Below, one piece after another: positions 1-6,758 of a DNA stretch of 13,068 nt (positions are counted from its first letter, which is position 1; the number at the start of each line of letters is the position of its first letter). Where the stretch lies: contig CAKAPY010000018.1 in assembly GCA_916719935.1 (NCBI GenBank), forward strand, positions 1-13,068, read 5' to 3'. Origin of the DNA: an uncultured Actinomyces sp. (lineage in GTDB: Bacteria > Actinomycetota > Actinomycetes > Actinomycetales > Actinomycetaceae). Made by a program: the position numbers and the translations under genes. The notes beneath the pieces were generated by a model, which did no database searches, was not told the origin of the DNA, and worked only from the letters and a program-made list of their open reading frames with translations.

Positions 1-16
1 CTAATTTGCGAGCCCA

Positions 17-60
17 CCTAGTTTAGGTCGAGAGAGCTAATCTCCCGATTCCAAACTAAG
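17..60 (-). terminator. Long hairpin downstream of aspA, probable terminator
   Basis: Eight bases after the aspA stop codon the minus-strand transcript can fold into an imperfect stem of 18 pairs. Outer arms 60-53 and 24-17 pair over 8 positions (one G-U), then GG/CC (52-51 with 27-26), then UCGGGAGA with UCUCUCGA (48-41 with 35-28, one G-U), around a 5-base loop UUAGC. Two bases (50-49) and one base (25) are bulged. No run of U follows (the next bases are UGGGCUCGC), so it is not a textbook intrinsic terminator, although U-poor terminators are often proposed in actinobacteria. The position directly after the gene favours an end-of-transcript role. Confidence 0.5.
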
Positions 61-68
61 CAAGAAGA

Positions 69-1481
69 TCAATCGACCTGTGCGCCTCGGTAATGAGGGT
101 TCGCAAGGTTTTCTGGCGAAAGAATCGCCTCGACCTCTTCATCCGAAAGCAATCCCATCTCGGCAATCACTTCGCGAACGGTCTTCCCCTCTGCAGCAGC
201 GCGCTTACCCACAACATCGCCGAGGTGATGCCCGATCACATCATTGAAGTAGGTGACGATGCCGATCGAGTTTTCGACATAGGAGCGGCAGACCTCGGCA
301 TTTGCCGTGATTCCATTGACGCAGCGCTCACGAAGAGTGTCGCACGCATTCACAAGAAGATCGATGGATTCGAAGGTTGCTTGCGCAATAACAGGCTCCA
401 TGACATTCAACTGAAGCTGGCCAGCTTCAGCAGCCATTGTCACAGTTTGGTCATTTCCGATGACCTTAAAGCACACTTGGTTGACGACCTCGGGGATAAT
501 CGGATTCACCTTTGCAGGCATGATCGACGAACCTGCAGCCATCTCAGGAAGATTAATTTCATTCAAACCGGCGCGTGGCCCCGAAGCAAGCAAACGAAGA
601 TCATTACAGATCTTCGACAGTTTCACGGCTGTGCGCTTAATCGCCGCATGCATGGACACATATGCACCGGTGTCTGAAGTTGCCTCAACCAAGTGGGTTG
701 CAGCCTTAACTCGAGAGCCGGTAATGCGACGCAGGTGACGAACAACGACGTCCTGATAACCAGTCGGGGTATTTAACCCCGTACCGATCGCCGTTGCACC
801 CAAGTTTGTTTCAAGGAGAAGCTCTGCATTCACTTCAAGACGCGGATCTTCCTCACGAAGCGTAACTGCAAAGGCCGTCATTTCCTGCCCAAGCGTCATC
901 GGCACCGCATCTTGCAGCTGAGTACGCCCCATGGTCAGCACATCACGGAATTCATCACCCTTCGCTGCGAAAGCATCGGCAAGATCCTCCACAGCCCTGC
1001 GAAGCCTCTCGATCTTTCCGTGAAGCGCCAAGCGGAACGCAGTCGGGTAGGCATCGTTCGTCGACTGCGAATGATTCACGTGGTCATTGGGGTTGATCAC
1101 GTCATAATCACCGCGAGGAAGCCCAAGCATCTCCAGTGCGCGATTCGCGATGACCTCATTGGCATTCATATTGACGCTGGTACCCGCGCCACCCTGGAAT
1201 TGATCAATCGGAAATTGATCCATGCAGGTTCCATTAGTCAAAATATCGTCACAAGCCGCAACAATAGCCTCTGCGGTCTTAGCGCTGATCACATGAAGTT
1301 CGCGATTTGCCAGAGCGCAGGCCTTTTTTACCTGGACGATTGCGCGGATCATCTCAGGAACTTGGTTGATTGTCCGTCCACTGATCTGATAGTTCTCAAG
1401 GGCGCGAAGCGTGTGGATTCCCCAGTATGCTTCATCAGGAACTTCTCGCGTACCCAGCAGATCTTCTTCGATTCGTGCCAC
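69..1481 (-). CDS. aspA: Aspartate ammonia-lyase (aspartase)
   Basis: Catalyses reversible deamination of L-aspartate to fumarate and ammonia in the cytoplasm. It belongs to the fumarase/aspartase superfamily, whose members are homotetramers with active sites made from three subunits. With the start chosen here the protein is 470 residues, the family size. Visible conserved blocks are TSVNMNANEVIANRA (101-115), the SQSTND segment (138-143), GRTQLQDAVP (185-194) and the signature loop GSSIMPAKVNP (317-327), whose first serine (318) is the presumed catalytic base. The substrate blocks read as aspartase rather than fumarase or argininosuccinate lyase. The start is GTG at 1481, because AAGGAG lies 8 bases upstream and the protein then begins ARIEEDLLGTREVP as in relatives; an ATG at 1526 would add 15 residues without homologous counterpart and lacks a good SD. 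It stands 65 bases after the ACP-like gene, with a possible own promoter, and ends at a hairpin. Confidence 0.95.
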   Translation of the reverse strand: MARIEEDLLGTREVPDEAYWGIHTLRALENYQISGRTINQVPEMIRAIVQVKKACALANRELHVISAKTAEAIVAACDDILTNGTCMDQFPIDQFQGGAGTSVNMNANEVIANRALEMLGLPRGDYDVINPNDHVNHSQSTNDAYPTAFRLALHGKIERLRRAVEDLADAFAAKGDEFRDVLTMGRTQLQDAVPMTLGQEMTAFAVTLREEDPRLEVNAELLLETNLGATAIGTGLNTPTGYQDVVVRHLRRITGSRVKAATHLVEATSDTGAYVSMHAAIKRTAVKLSKICNDLRLLASGPRAGLNEINLPEMAAGSSIMPAKVNPIIPEVVNQVCFKVIGNDQTVTMAAEAGQLQLNVMEPVIAQATFESIDLLVNACDTLRERCVNGITANAEVCRSYVENSIGIVTYFNDVIGHHLGDVVGKRAAAEGKTVREVIAEMGLLSDEEVEAILSPENLANPHYRGAQVD

Positions 1482-1489
1482 CTGTGATT

Positions 1490-1495
1490 CTCCTT
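1490..1495 (-). promoter_or_regulatory. SD site deciding the aspA start
   Basis: The minus strand reads AAGGAG, 8 bases before the GTG at 1481. It supports GTG rather than the upstream in-frame ATG (1526) as the aspA start. Confidence 0.7.
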
Positions 1496-1524
1496 GAGTT
1501 GGTGTGGTCGCGGACAACAACACC

Positions 1525-1530
1525 ATTCTA
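1525..1530 (-). promoter_or_regulatory. Candidate -10 element upstream of aspA
   Basis: The minus strand reads TAGAAT, five of six matches to the TATAAT consensus. Transcription would begin near 1518, giving a leader of about 37 bases to the GTG start and excluding the upstream ATG. I see no convincing -35 box at 16-18 bases, so this remains weak. Confidence 0.25.
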
Positions 1531-1546
1531 GGTCAGAAGTTTGAGA

Positions 1547-1897
1547 CTACTTCAGCAGCTCACCGACACTGCTCGCAATATCTCCAATGGTTACCCATTG
1601 GGATACCGCGGCATCCGGGATAGTGATAGCCAGTTCATGTTCGATGGCTGAAACAGCGGCATACAGAGATAAGGTGTCCAGATCAAGCGCGCTCAATAAA
1701 CACCCACCATCGATATTCTCTGGAACTACTGAAGCGTTAGAGACAAGCGCATCCTGTACAACCTGACGCACGTGCTCAGCGCGTTCCTCTGCTGCCTGCT
1801 CACGTGCGCCTTCAATTGCCTCAACGGGCGCAGCTTCAGAATTCGAGGCTAAGGCCTGTCCCAGCGCATCGCCTAAAAGGTCACCGATAGTACCCAT
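1547..1897 (-). CDS. Acyl carrier protein-like protein lacking the attachment serine
   Basis: A 116-residue protein whose residues from about 38 to 116 align end to end with an acyl carrier protein: helix I with EHVRQVVQDAL, the stretch LDLDTLSLYAAVSAIEHEL (71-89) at the place of the usual D-S-L attachment site and recognition helix II, then IPDAAVSQWVTIGDIASSV matching the ACP helix III-IV region. The serine that normally carries 4'-phosphopantetheine is Thr75 (codon ACC at 1675-1673) in D74-T75-L76; Ser77 is two residues off position. The first 37 or so residues are an acidic, alanine-rich extension that typical ACPs lack. It starts 6 bases after the DUF3145 stop with only a weak SD, so translation is probably coupled. 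Fold assignment is fairly secure; whether it carries any acyl group is doubtful, and a scaffold or regulatory role is only inference. Confidence 0.75.
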   Translation of the reverse strand: MGTIGDLLGDALGQALASNSEAAPVEAIEGAREQAAEERAEHVRQVVQDALVSNASVVPENIDGGCLLSALDLDTLSLYAAVSAIEHELAITIPDAAVSQWVTIGDIASSVGELLK

Positions 1898-1903
1898 AGA
1901 TTA

Positions 1904-2404
1904 TTAGCCTACGCGGTTGAGCCAGCGAACGGGCGCTCCTGCTCCTGCGTGACGGAAGGGCTCCAACTCATCATCCCAAGCCTGCCCCAAAGCCAGATCG
2001 AGTCCTTCACGCAGCTCTTCATAAGAACTTGCCTTTTCGATAGCTGCACGCACACGGTCTTCGGGAACGACGACATTACCGACACTGTCCATCTGCGCAT
2101 GGAAAATGCCCAATGACGGAGTATGCGACCAGCGTCCCGCATCACAAGAGGGACTAGCTTCTTCGGTGACCTCGTAGCGCAGGTGCTCCCATCCGCGTAG
2201 TGCCGAGGCCAAGCGAGCTCCCGTACCGGCGCTTCCCAGCCAGGAATATTCGCAGCGAAGCATTCCCGGGGCGGCCTCTTGGGGGGTCCACTGAAGGTGA
2301 ACTTCGCTTCCCAAGGCAGCACCGACAGCCCACTCGATGTGCGGACATAGAGCGGGCGGCGTTGAGTGTACGAAAATTACACCGCGGGTATAGGACCCTC
2401 GCAT
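1904..2404 (-). CDS. DUF3145 family protein
   Basis: A 166-residue protein of an actinobacteria-specific family of unknown function. Recognisable family features are the N-terminal block TRGVIFVHSTPPALCPHIEW (6-25), a central GRWSHTPSLGIFHAQMD segment and a C-terminal EPFRHAGAGAPVRWLNRVG end. There is no signal peptide or membrane segment, so it is probably cytoplasmic. The start is ATG at 2404, because AGGAGG lies 5 bases upstream and family members begin just before the TRGV block; a start at 2479 would add 25 unrelated residues and run toward the def terminator. It is co-transcribed with the ACP-like gene (6-base gap). In Streptomyces, as I recall it, a DUF3145 gene lies next to the FAS-II fab/acpP cluster, so the pairing with an ACP-like gene may be ancestral. 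No function is claimed. Confidence 0.85.
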   Translation of the reverse strand: MRGSYTRGVIFVHSTPPALCPHIEWAVGAALGSEVHLQWTPQEAAPGMLRCEYSWLGSAGTGARLASALRGWEHLRYEVTEEASPSCDAGRWSHTPSLGIFHAQMDSVGNVVVPEDRVRAAIEKASSYEELREGLDLALGQAWDDELEPFRHAGAGAPVRWLNRVG

Positions 2405-2409
2405 TGTGG

Positions 2410-2415
2410 CCTCCT
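2410..2415 (-). promoter_or_regulatory. SD site deciding the DUF3145 start
   Basis: A full AGGAGG on the minus strand, 5 bases before the ATG at 2404. It fixes the start and rules out the longer in-frame version. Confidence 0.75.
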
Positions 2416-2477
2416 GTGTTTGAGGATCGTCTTCCCCTACGCCCTCAATCCAATGCCACAGCAAACGGTGTATGCAC

Positions 2478-2483
2478 ATTCTA
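2478..2483 (-). promoter_or_regulatory. Candidate -10 element for the DUF3145/ACP-like unit
   Basis: The minus strand reads TAGAAT just after the def terminator, the only stretch available for a promoter of the next unit. The leader would be about 65-70 bases. No good -35 is visible; the -35 region would fall inside the terminator stem. Confidence 0.25.
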
Positions 2484-2487
2484 ACGC

Positions 2488-2523
2488 AAAACTGCGGCGG
2501 AACGCGTGGGATCCGCCGCAGTT
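2488..2523 (-). terminator. Intrinsic terminator after def
   Basis: A perfect 12-base inverted repeat, AACTGCGGCGGA at 2490-2501 and its complement at 2512-2523, with a 10-base loop. Read on the minus strand the second arm runs into TTTT, as expected for a rho-independent terminator. It lies about 28 bases after the def stop codon and separates proS-def from DUF3145. Confidence 0.88.
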
Positions 2524-2551
2524 GCGCAAAGATCAGTTCGACATCTGTCTT

Positions 2552-3043
2552 TTAATAGTTTGCCTCGCGAATTTCACGCAGAGCGCGTTTACGCGTCTTG
2601 CGATCCAGTCTGTCAATATAGAGCATGCCATCAAGGTGATCACACTCATGCTGAATGCAACGAGCCATCAGCTCTTCACCCTCGATGACTACTGGCTTTC
2701 CATCCAAGTCAATACCTTCGCAGCGGGCATACCACGCACGCTCCGTGGGGAACCAAAGCTGGGGAACAGACAGACAGCCTTCATCACCGTCCTGATACTC
2801 ATCCTTGCTGAGCTCAACAATCTTCGGGTTCAGAACGTAGCCGATCTCTCCATCAATGTTGTAGGAGAATGCACGCAGCCCCACACCGATTTGGTTTGCC
2901 GCAAGACCTGCACGACCATCCATATCAACAGTCTCAAGCAAGTCTTCGACCAACGCCTTCACAGAAGCATCGATATCAGTAATGGGATCACAGGGGGTTC
3001 GAAGGACCGGATCACCGATCACACGGATCTCACGCAGAGCCAT
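2552..3043 (-). CDS. def: Peptide deformylase
   Basis: Removes the formyl group from the N-terminal methionine of nascent proteins at the ribosome; it is a cytoplasmic metalloenzyme, usually iron-dependent. All three family motifs are intact in 163 residues: GLAANQ (46-51), EGCLS (88-92) with metal ligand Cys90, and HECDH (132-136) with metal ligands His132 and His136 and catalytic Glu133. The C-terminal tail is short and basic. The ATG at 3043 directly abuts the proS stop (TAA followed by ATG), with an SD-like GGAGGG inside the last proS codons, so def is co-transcribed and probably coupled to proS. The unit ends at the strong stem-loop at 2490-2523. Confidence 0.96.
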   Translation of the reverse strand: MALREIRVIGDPVLRTPCDPITDIDASVKALVEDLLETVDMDGRAGLAANQIGVGLRAFSYNIDGEIGYVLNPKIVELSKDEYQDGDEGCLSVPQLWFPTERAWYARCEGIDLDGKPVVIEGEELMARCIQHECDHLDGMLYIDRLDRKTRKRALREIREANY

Positions 3044-4855
3044 TTACTTGCCCTCCCCCATCAGCTCACGATGAAGCTGCTCGATACGCTCAACCGCGGA
3101 TTCAACCGGAACCTCGAAAGACTCACCACTTGCACGCAGACGAATCTCGACCTTTCCCTCTGCCAATCCACGGCCAACAACAACCGCAATCGGAAGACCG
3201 ACCAGTTCAGCATCAGCAAACTTCACACCGGCAGATACCTTGCGGCGATCATCAAAAAGGACATCAAAGCCATCACGGTCCAATGCCGATGAGATCGACT
3301 CAGCAGCCTCGAAAACCTCGTCCGTCTTACCCGTAGCAAGAACGTGAACATCGAATGGCGCAATATTTGCAGGCCATACAAGACCACGCTCGTCGCTATT
3401 GGATTCAGCAAGTGCGGCTAGGACACGCGAAACGCCAATGCCGTATGAGCCCATGGTGACAACCTGGCTCTTGCCTTTTTGGTCTAGAACAGTCAGGCCC
3501 AAAGACTTTGCGTACTTGCGGCCAAGCTGGAAGATATGACCAACTTCAATGCCGCGTTCCAAGTGAAGCGGACCAGAGCCATCTGGAGCCTGATCGCCCT
3601 CGCGGACCTCGGCGGCCTCGATGGTACCGTCGGCGGTAAAATCACGCCCCATCGTCAGCCAGTACACGTGCTTTCCGGGAGTATTTGCACCAGCGATCCA
3701 CGTGGTTCCATCAACCACGCGAGGATCAACCAAGAAGCGAATACCTCCCACAGGATTACCATCTTCGTCAAGGTGGCGAGCAGGTGAATTCGGTCCTGCA
3801 GCCATGGGACCGATGTAACCGGGAACCAACTCGGGGTGCTTTGCCAGATCTTCCGGACCGGCCATCTCAACTTCTGCTGGTGCGACCGAAGCCTCGAGAC
3901 GCTTCATATCGACATCACGATCACCGGGCACACCCAAGAGGACGACCTCACGCTCACCGTCAGGGTGCGTGAGCGTGACAACGAAGCTCTTCAATGTATC
4001 CGAGGCTTGCCACGGGCGATCATCGCGGGGGTAAAGCTCATTGGAGCGCTCAACCAAGGCCTCGATAGTCGGGGCATTGGGAGTTTCGCGCATCTCGAAT
4101 TCGGGAATGCCATCGAAGGGAAGCGGCTCGGGAGCGGGAGTCACCACGGCCTCGGCGTTGGCGGCGTAGCCTCCTGGAGAGCGCACGAAAGTATCCTCGC
4201 CAATCGGGCTGGGGTGAAGGAATTCCTCGGAACGAGAACCACCCATAGCACCCGACATGGCGGAAACAATCACGTACTCCAAGCCCAGACGCTTAAAGAT
4301 GCGCTCGTAGGCATCGCGCTCATTCTGGTAAGAAGCATCCAGACCAGCATCATCAATATCGAAGGAATACGCATCCTTCATGACGAACTCACGGCCGCGG
4401 ATCAGACCCGCGCGCGGACGAGCTTCATCACGATACTTCGTCTGAATCTGGTAGATCGTCAGAGGCAGGTCCTTGTACGAGGAGTACTGATCCTTCACCA
4501 AGAGGGTGAACATCTCCTCGTGGGTAGGAGCCAAGAGGTAGTCCCCGCCCTTACGGTCTTGCAGCTTGAACAGGGTCGGACCATATTCTTCCCAGCGATC
4601 GGTCGCCTTGTAGGGCTCTGCAGGAAGAAGTGCAGGAAGGTGGACCTCCTGGGCACCGATACGGTCCATCTCTTCACGAACAATTGCCTCTACCTTGCGC
4701 AACAGGCGCAGGCCAAGAGGAAGCCACGTGTAGATACCGGGGGCAGTACGACGAATGTAGCCCGCACGGACAAGGAGCTTATGGGAAACAACTTCGGCAT
4801 CAGCCGGATCTTCGCGCAGCGTGCGCAGGAAGAAAGAGGAAAGAGTTCTTAACAC
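3044..4855 (-). CDS. proS: Proline-tRNA ligase (prolyl-tRNA synthetase, bacterial type)
   Basis: Charges tRNA-Pro with proline, a class II aminoacyl-tRNA synthetase acting as a cytoplasmic dimer. The 603 residues show the N-terminal catalytic part (LRTLREDPADAE near 12-21, TAPGIYTWLPLG near 37-48), class II motif 2 (YRDEARPRAGLIRGREF, 141-157) and motif 3 (GSYGIGVSR, 469-477). A YbaK-like insertion of roughly residues 225-410 lies between them, the cis-editing domain that hydrolyses mischarged Ala-tRNA-Pro in bacterial-type enzymes; Lys289 sits in the region expected for its key lysine. The anticodon-binding domain fills about 498-598. The start is GTG at 4855, with AGGA 7 bases upstream, giving the family-typical beginning LRTLSSFFLRTLRED. 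The SD begins only 4 bases after a large hairpin (4871-4907), which may terminate the upstream gene or influence proS expression. def follows without a gap. Confidence 0.97.
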   Translation of the reverse strand: MLRTLSSFFLRTLREDPADAEVVSHKLLVRAGYIRRTAPGIYTWLPLGLRLLRKVEAIVREEMDRIGAQEVHLPALLPAEPYKATDRWEEYGPTLFKLQDRKGGDYLLAPTHEEMFTLLVKDQYSSYKDLPLTIYQIQTKYRDEARPRAGLIRGREFVMKDAYSFDIDDAGLDASYQNERDAYERIFKRLGLEYVIVSAMSGAMGGSRSEEFLHPSPIGEDTFVRSPGGYAANAEAVVTPAPEPLPFDGIPEFEMRETPNAPTIEALVERSNELYPRDDRPWQASDTLKSFVVTLTHPDGEREVVLLGVPGDRDVDMKRLEASVAPAEVEMAGPEDLAKHPELVPGYIGPMAAGPNSPARHLDEDGNPVGGIRFLVDPRVVDGTTWIAGANTPGKHVYWLTMGRDFTADGTIEAAEVREGDQAPDGSGPLHLERGIEVGHIFQLGRKYAKSLGLTVLDQKGKSQVVTMGSYGIGVSRVLAALAESNSDERGLVWPANIAPFDVHVLATGKTDEVFEAAESISSALDRDGFDVLFDDRRKVSAGVKFADAELVGLPIAVVVGRGLAEGKVEIRLRASGESFEVPVESAVERIEQLHRELMGEGK

Positions 4856-4870
4856 ACCTCAATCCTAAAG

Positions 4871-4907
4871 CACGGCGGGCACAGGCACGAAGCCTGCACC
4901 CGCCGTG
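4871..4907 (-). terminator. 16-pair hairpin between the SRPBCC gene and proS
   Basis: On the minus strand the arms 4907-4892 and 4886-4871 pair over 16 positions around a 5-base loop UUCGU. Nine pairs form a GC-rich base (CACGGCGGG), followed by two tandem G-U wobbles and CAGGC/GCCUG. After the stem comes CUUUAGG, a poor U-tract, which overlaps the proS ribosome binding region. The position 14 bases after the SRPBCC stop suits a terminator, but the closeness to proS (15 bases to its GTG) also allows a leader or attenuation role. Confidence 0.65.
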
Positions 4908-4921
4908 GACTATTGTTCAGC

Positions 4922-5431
4922 TCACAAAGCCTCTGCTGCTTCTTTCAAATCACGCAGCATCGACATGGTTGAGTAGGACTCGGCACACACACCGGCCCAG
5001 AGGCGCCAAAGCGGAGTCGACTCGGTAGCCTGATGGCGCTCACGCAGGTGAAGGCGGGTACGGCCATTGGCCTCGGGAAGAAGAGCAAAAGTGCAGGTAC
5101 CGGTGTACTCATCCACTTCGTCTTCCCACTCCAGATTGCGTCCCGGGGCGGGAACGCGGATCACCAGGCAATCGCCCTCCTGACGGATCAGGACGCGACC
5201 GTCCTCATCCTCTTCAAAAGCAGCATCGATCACTTCCCACACGCGAGTCGGCAGTGCATCAATCTCCACCGCACGATCAACGACGACGTCAGCATTGGGA
5301 AGCTCAAGATCACCGGGAAGGGAGACCGAGGCCTCGGAACGAGTCAGCCCAATACGGCGCGGAAAGCCCGTCGCGTAAATTGCGCCAGCACAGCCCAGGA
5401 TTCCCAGAGCAGCTACGGTACGAATCTTCAT
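4922..5431 (-). CDS. Membrane-anchored SRPBCC (START-like) family protein
   Basis: A 169-residue protein. Residues 1-22 form a short positive start (KIR) and a hydrophobic stretch (VAALGILGCAGAIYATGF), an uncleaved anchor or signal peptide. From about 45 onward it resembles the polyketide cyclase/SRPBCC fold: a first beta strand ADVVVDRAVEID followed by LPTRVWEVIDAA (helix alpha-1), several beta strands (RVLIRQEGDCLVIRVP, GTCTFALLPEANGRTRLHLRER), and a long C-terminal helix (YSTMSMLRDLKEAAEAL). Such domains bind hydrophobic ligands in a cavity; no ligand can be named. The start is ATG at 5431 with an AAGGGGA SD about 6 bases upstream. It lies between ispG and proS with its own candidate promoter and a following hairpin, so it may be a single-gene unit. 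Family assignment is by pattern only. Confidence 0.7.
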   Translation of the reverse strand: MKIRTVAALGILGCAGAIYATGFPRRIGLTRSEASVSLPGDLELPNADVVVDRAVEIDALPTRVWEVIDAAFEEDEDGRVLIRQEGDCLVIRVPAPGRNLEWEDEVDEYTGTCTFALLPEANGRTRLHLRERHQATESTPLWRLWAGVCAESYSTMSMLRDLKEAAEAL

Positions 5432-5469
5432 AACAAATCCCCTTTGATCAGGCTGTTACACTCAATGTT

Positions 5470-5475
5470 CTTATA
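5470..5475 (-). promoter_or_regulatory. Candidate -10 element for the SRPBCC gene
   Basis: The minus strand reads TATAAG (five of six consensus positions) in the gap after ispG. Transcription would begin near 5463, giving a leader of about 32 bases with the SD well placed. A -35 box is not convincing. Confidence 0.3.
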
Positions 5476-5510
5476 CGGAAGGATACGTGAATTCTTCGCG
5501 ATTGTGGCCC

Positions 5511-6668
5511 TTAGCGGACAACCGGGAGAACTTCGACAGATCCTTCACCTTCTTCAAGTCCCATTTCTTCAGCAAGCAGGTTGGCGTGCTTAATGAGGGT
5601 CGGGACAATGTCATCTTCGGGAACGGTTTCGACGACCTCCCCACGGATGAAAATCTGCCCCTTGCCATTGCCCGAGGCCACACCGAGGTCAGCCTCACGA
5701 GCCTCGCCTGGGCCGTTCACAACGCAACCCATGACGGCAACGCGAAGGGGAACAGTCAGATCCTTGAGGCCTTCAGTGACATCTTCTGCCAGCGTCCAGA
5801 CATCAACCTGCGCACGCCCACAGGAAGGACAGGAAACAATCTCGAGGGTCTTTTCACGCAGGCCCATGAACTCCAAGAGCTTCGTGCCAACCTTGACCTC
5901 TTCAACAGGAGGTGCCGAGAGAGAGACACGGATCGTATCGCCAATACCATCAGCCAAAAGCACGCCGAAAGCTGCGCACGACTTAATGGTCCCCTGGAAG
6001 GCTGGCCCGGCCTCGGTCACGCCGAGGTGAAGAGGCCAATCGCCCTTTTCAGAGAGCAAACGGTAGGCCTGAATCATGGTCAAAACGTCGTGGTGTTTGA
6101 CCGAAATCTTGAAATCATGGAAGTCGTTCTCTTCAAAGAGTGATGCTTCCCAGACTGCTGATTCGACAAGGGCTTCAGGGGTCGCACGGCCATACTTCTT
6201 GAGAAGACGCGGATCCAAAGAACCCGCATTCACGCCAATGCGAAGCGAAGTTCCATGATCGGAAGCGGCGCGGCAAATTTCTTTCACCTGATCGTCGAAC
6301 TTACGAATATTTCCGGGGTTCACGCGAACCGCGCCGCAACCGGCCTCAATTGCTGCAAAAACATACTTCGGGTTGAAGTGAATATCAGCAATGACGGGAA
6401 TACGCGATTGCTTGACGATAATCGGCAGAGCCTCAGCATCCTTATCGGTCGGGCAAGCGACACGAACAATGTCGCAGCCCGCTGCGGTGAGCTCTGCAAT
6501 CTGCTGCAGTGTCGCACCGATATCGTGGGTCTTCGTTGTGGTCATCGACTGAACAGAAACGGGAGCACCCCCACCAACAGGCACATCCCCCACCATGATT
6601 TGACGAGTCTTGCGACGCGGAAAAGGAGCTTCGTGGACGCTCGGCATCCCTAAGTTAATTTCAGTCAC
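5511..6668 (-). CDS. ispG: 4-hydroxy-3-methylbut-2-en-1-yl diphosphate synthase
   Basis: Penultimate step of the MEP isoprenoid pathway: reductive ring opening of methylerythritol cyclodiphosphate to HMBPP, using a [4Fe-4S] cluster. The 385-residue protein has the N-terminal TIM-barrel (PVSVQSMTTT near 36-45, CDIVRVACPTDKDA near 65-78, VIADIHFNP near 92-100, RVNPGNI near 115-121) and the C-terminal cluster domain. The expected ligands are all present: Cys280 and Cys283 in CPSCGR, Cys315 in MGCVVNGPGE, and Glu322. The start is uncertain. GTG at 6668 gives the actinobacterial beginning (M)TEINLGMP and has GGGAG 11 bases upstream; an in-frame GTG at 6686 adds 6 residues and has no SD. It lies about 90 bases after the M50 protease gene, in the dxr-protease-ispG order also found in Mycobacterium (Rv2870c-Rv2868c). 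Confidence 0.96.
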   Translation of the reverse strand: MTEINLGMPSVHEAPFPRRKTRQIMVGDVPVGGGAPVSVQSMTTTKTHDIGATLQQIAELTAAGCDIVRVACPTDKDAEALPIIVKQSRIPVIADIHFNPKYVFAAIEAGCGAVRVNPGNIRKFDDQVKEICRAASDHGTSLRIGVNAGSLDPRLLKKYGRATPEALVESAVWEASLFEENDFHDFKISVKHHDVLTMIQAYRLLSEKGDWPLHLGVTEAGPAFQGTIKSCAAFGVLLADGIGDTIRVSLSAPPVEEVKVGTKLLEFMGLREKTLEIVSCPSCGRAQVDVWTLAEDVTEGLKDLTVPLRVAVMGCVVNGPGEAREADLGVASGNGKGQIFIRGEVVETVPEDDIVPTLIKHANLLAEEMGLEEGEGSVEVLPVVR

Positions 6669-6758
6669 CTTGTCATTATCTCCCACTTGTATGCAGCTGG
6701 CACCCGGGCCAGCCAGACGCTAATGAAACCAATGAAAGCTCGCAGTGCTGTGAGCGAC

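Noticed and set aside
1..60. tRNA-like letters (GGGAGATTAGCTC on the minus strand) near the left edge
   Set aside because: The following bases do not form D, anticodon and T arms; the segment is better explained as a hairpin.
93..1487. Plus-strand open frames opposite aspA (93-677, 912-1487)
   Set aside because: Antisense shadows of a strongly conserved gene; their translations look like random composition and match no family I recognise.
2366..4852. Long plus-strand open frames opposite def and proS (2366-3292 and 3836-4852)
   Set aside because: They lie antisense to clearly conserved genes, show no recognisable motif and are the usual mirror frames of biased codon use.
5380..5431. Possible lipobox ILGC (residues 11-14) in the SRPBCC protein
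   Set aside because: The cysteine is too close to the N-terminus, leaving a hydrophobic region shorter than typical lipoprotein signals; an uncleaved anchor is more likely.
6696..6713. Inverted repeat GCTGGC/GCCAGC between the M50 protease gene and ispG
   Set aside because: Only 6 pairs with a 6-base loop and no U-tract; it could be chance, so I did not call a terminator or operator.
6722..6737. Short direct repeat AATGAAA spaced by 9 bases
   Set aside because: Too short to separate from chance, only two copies.
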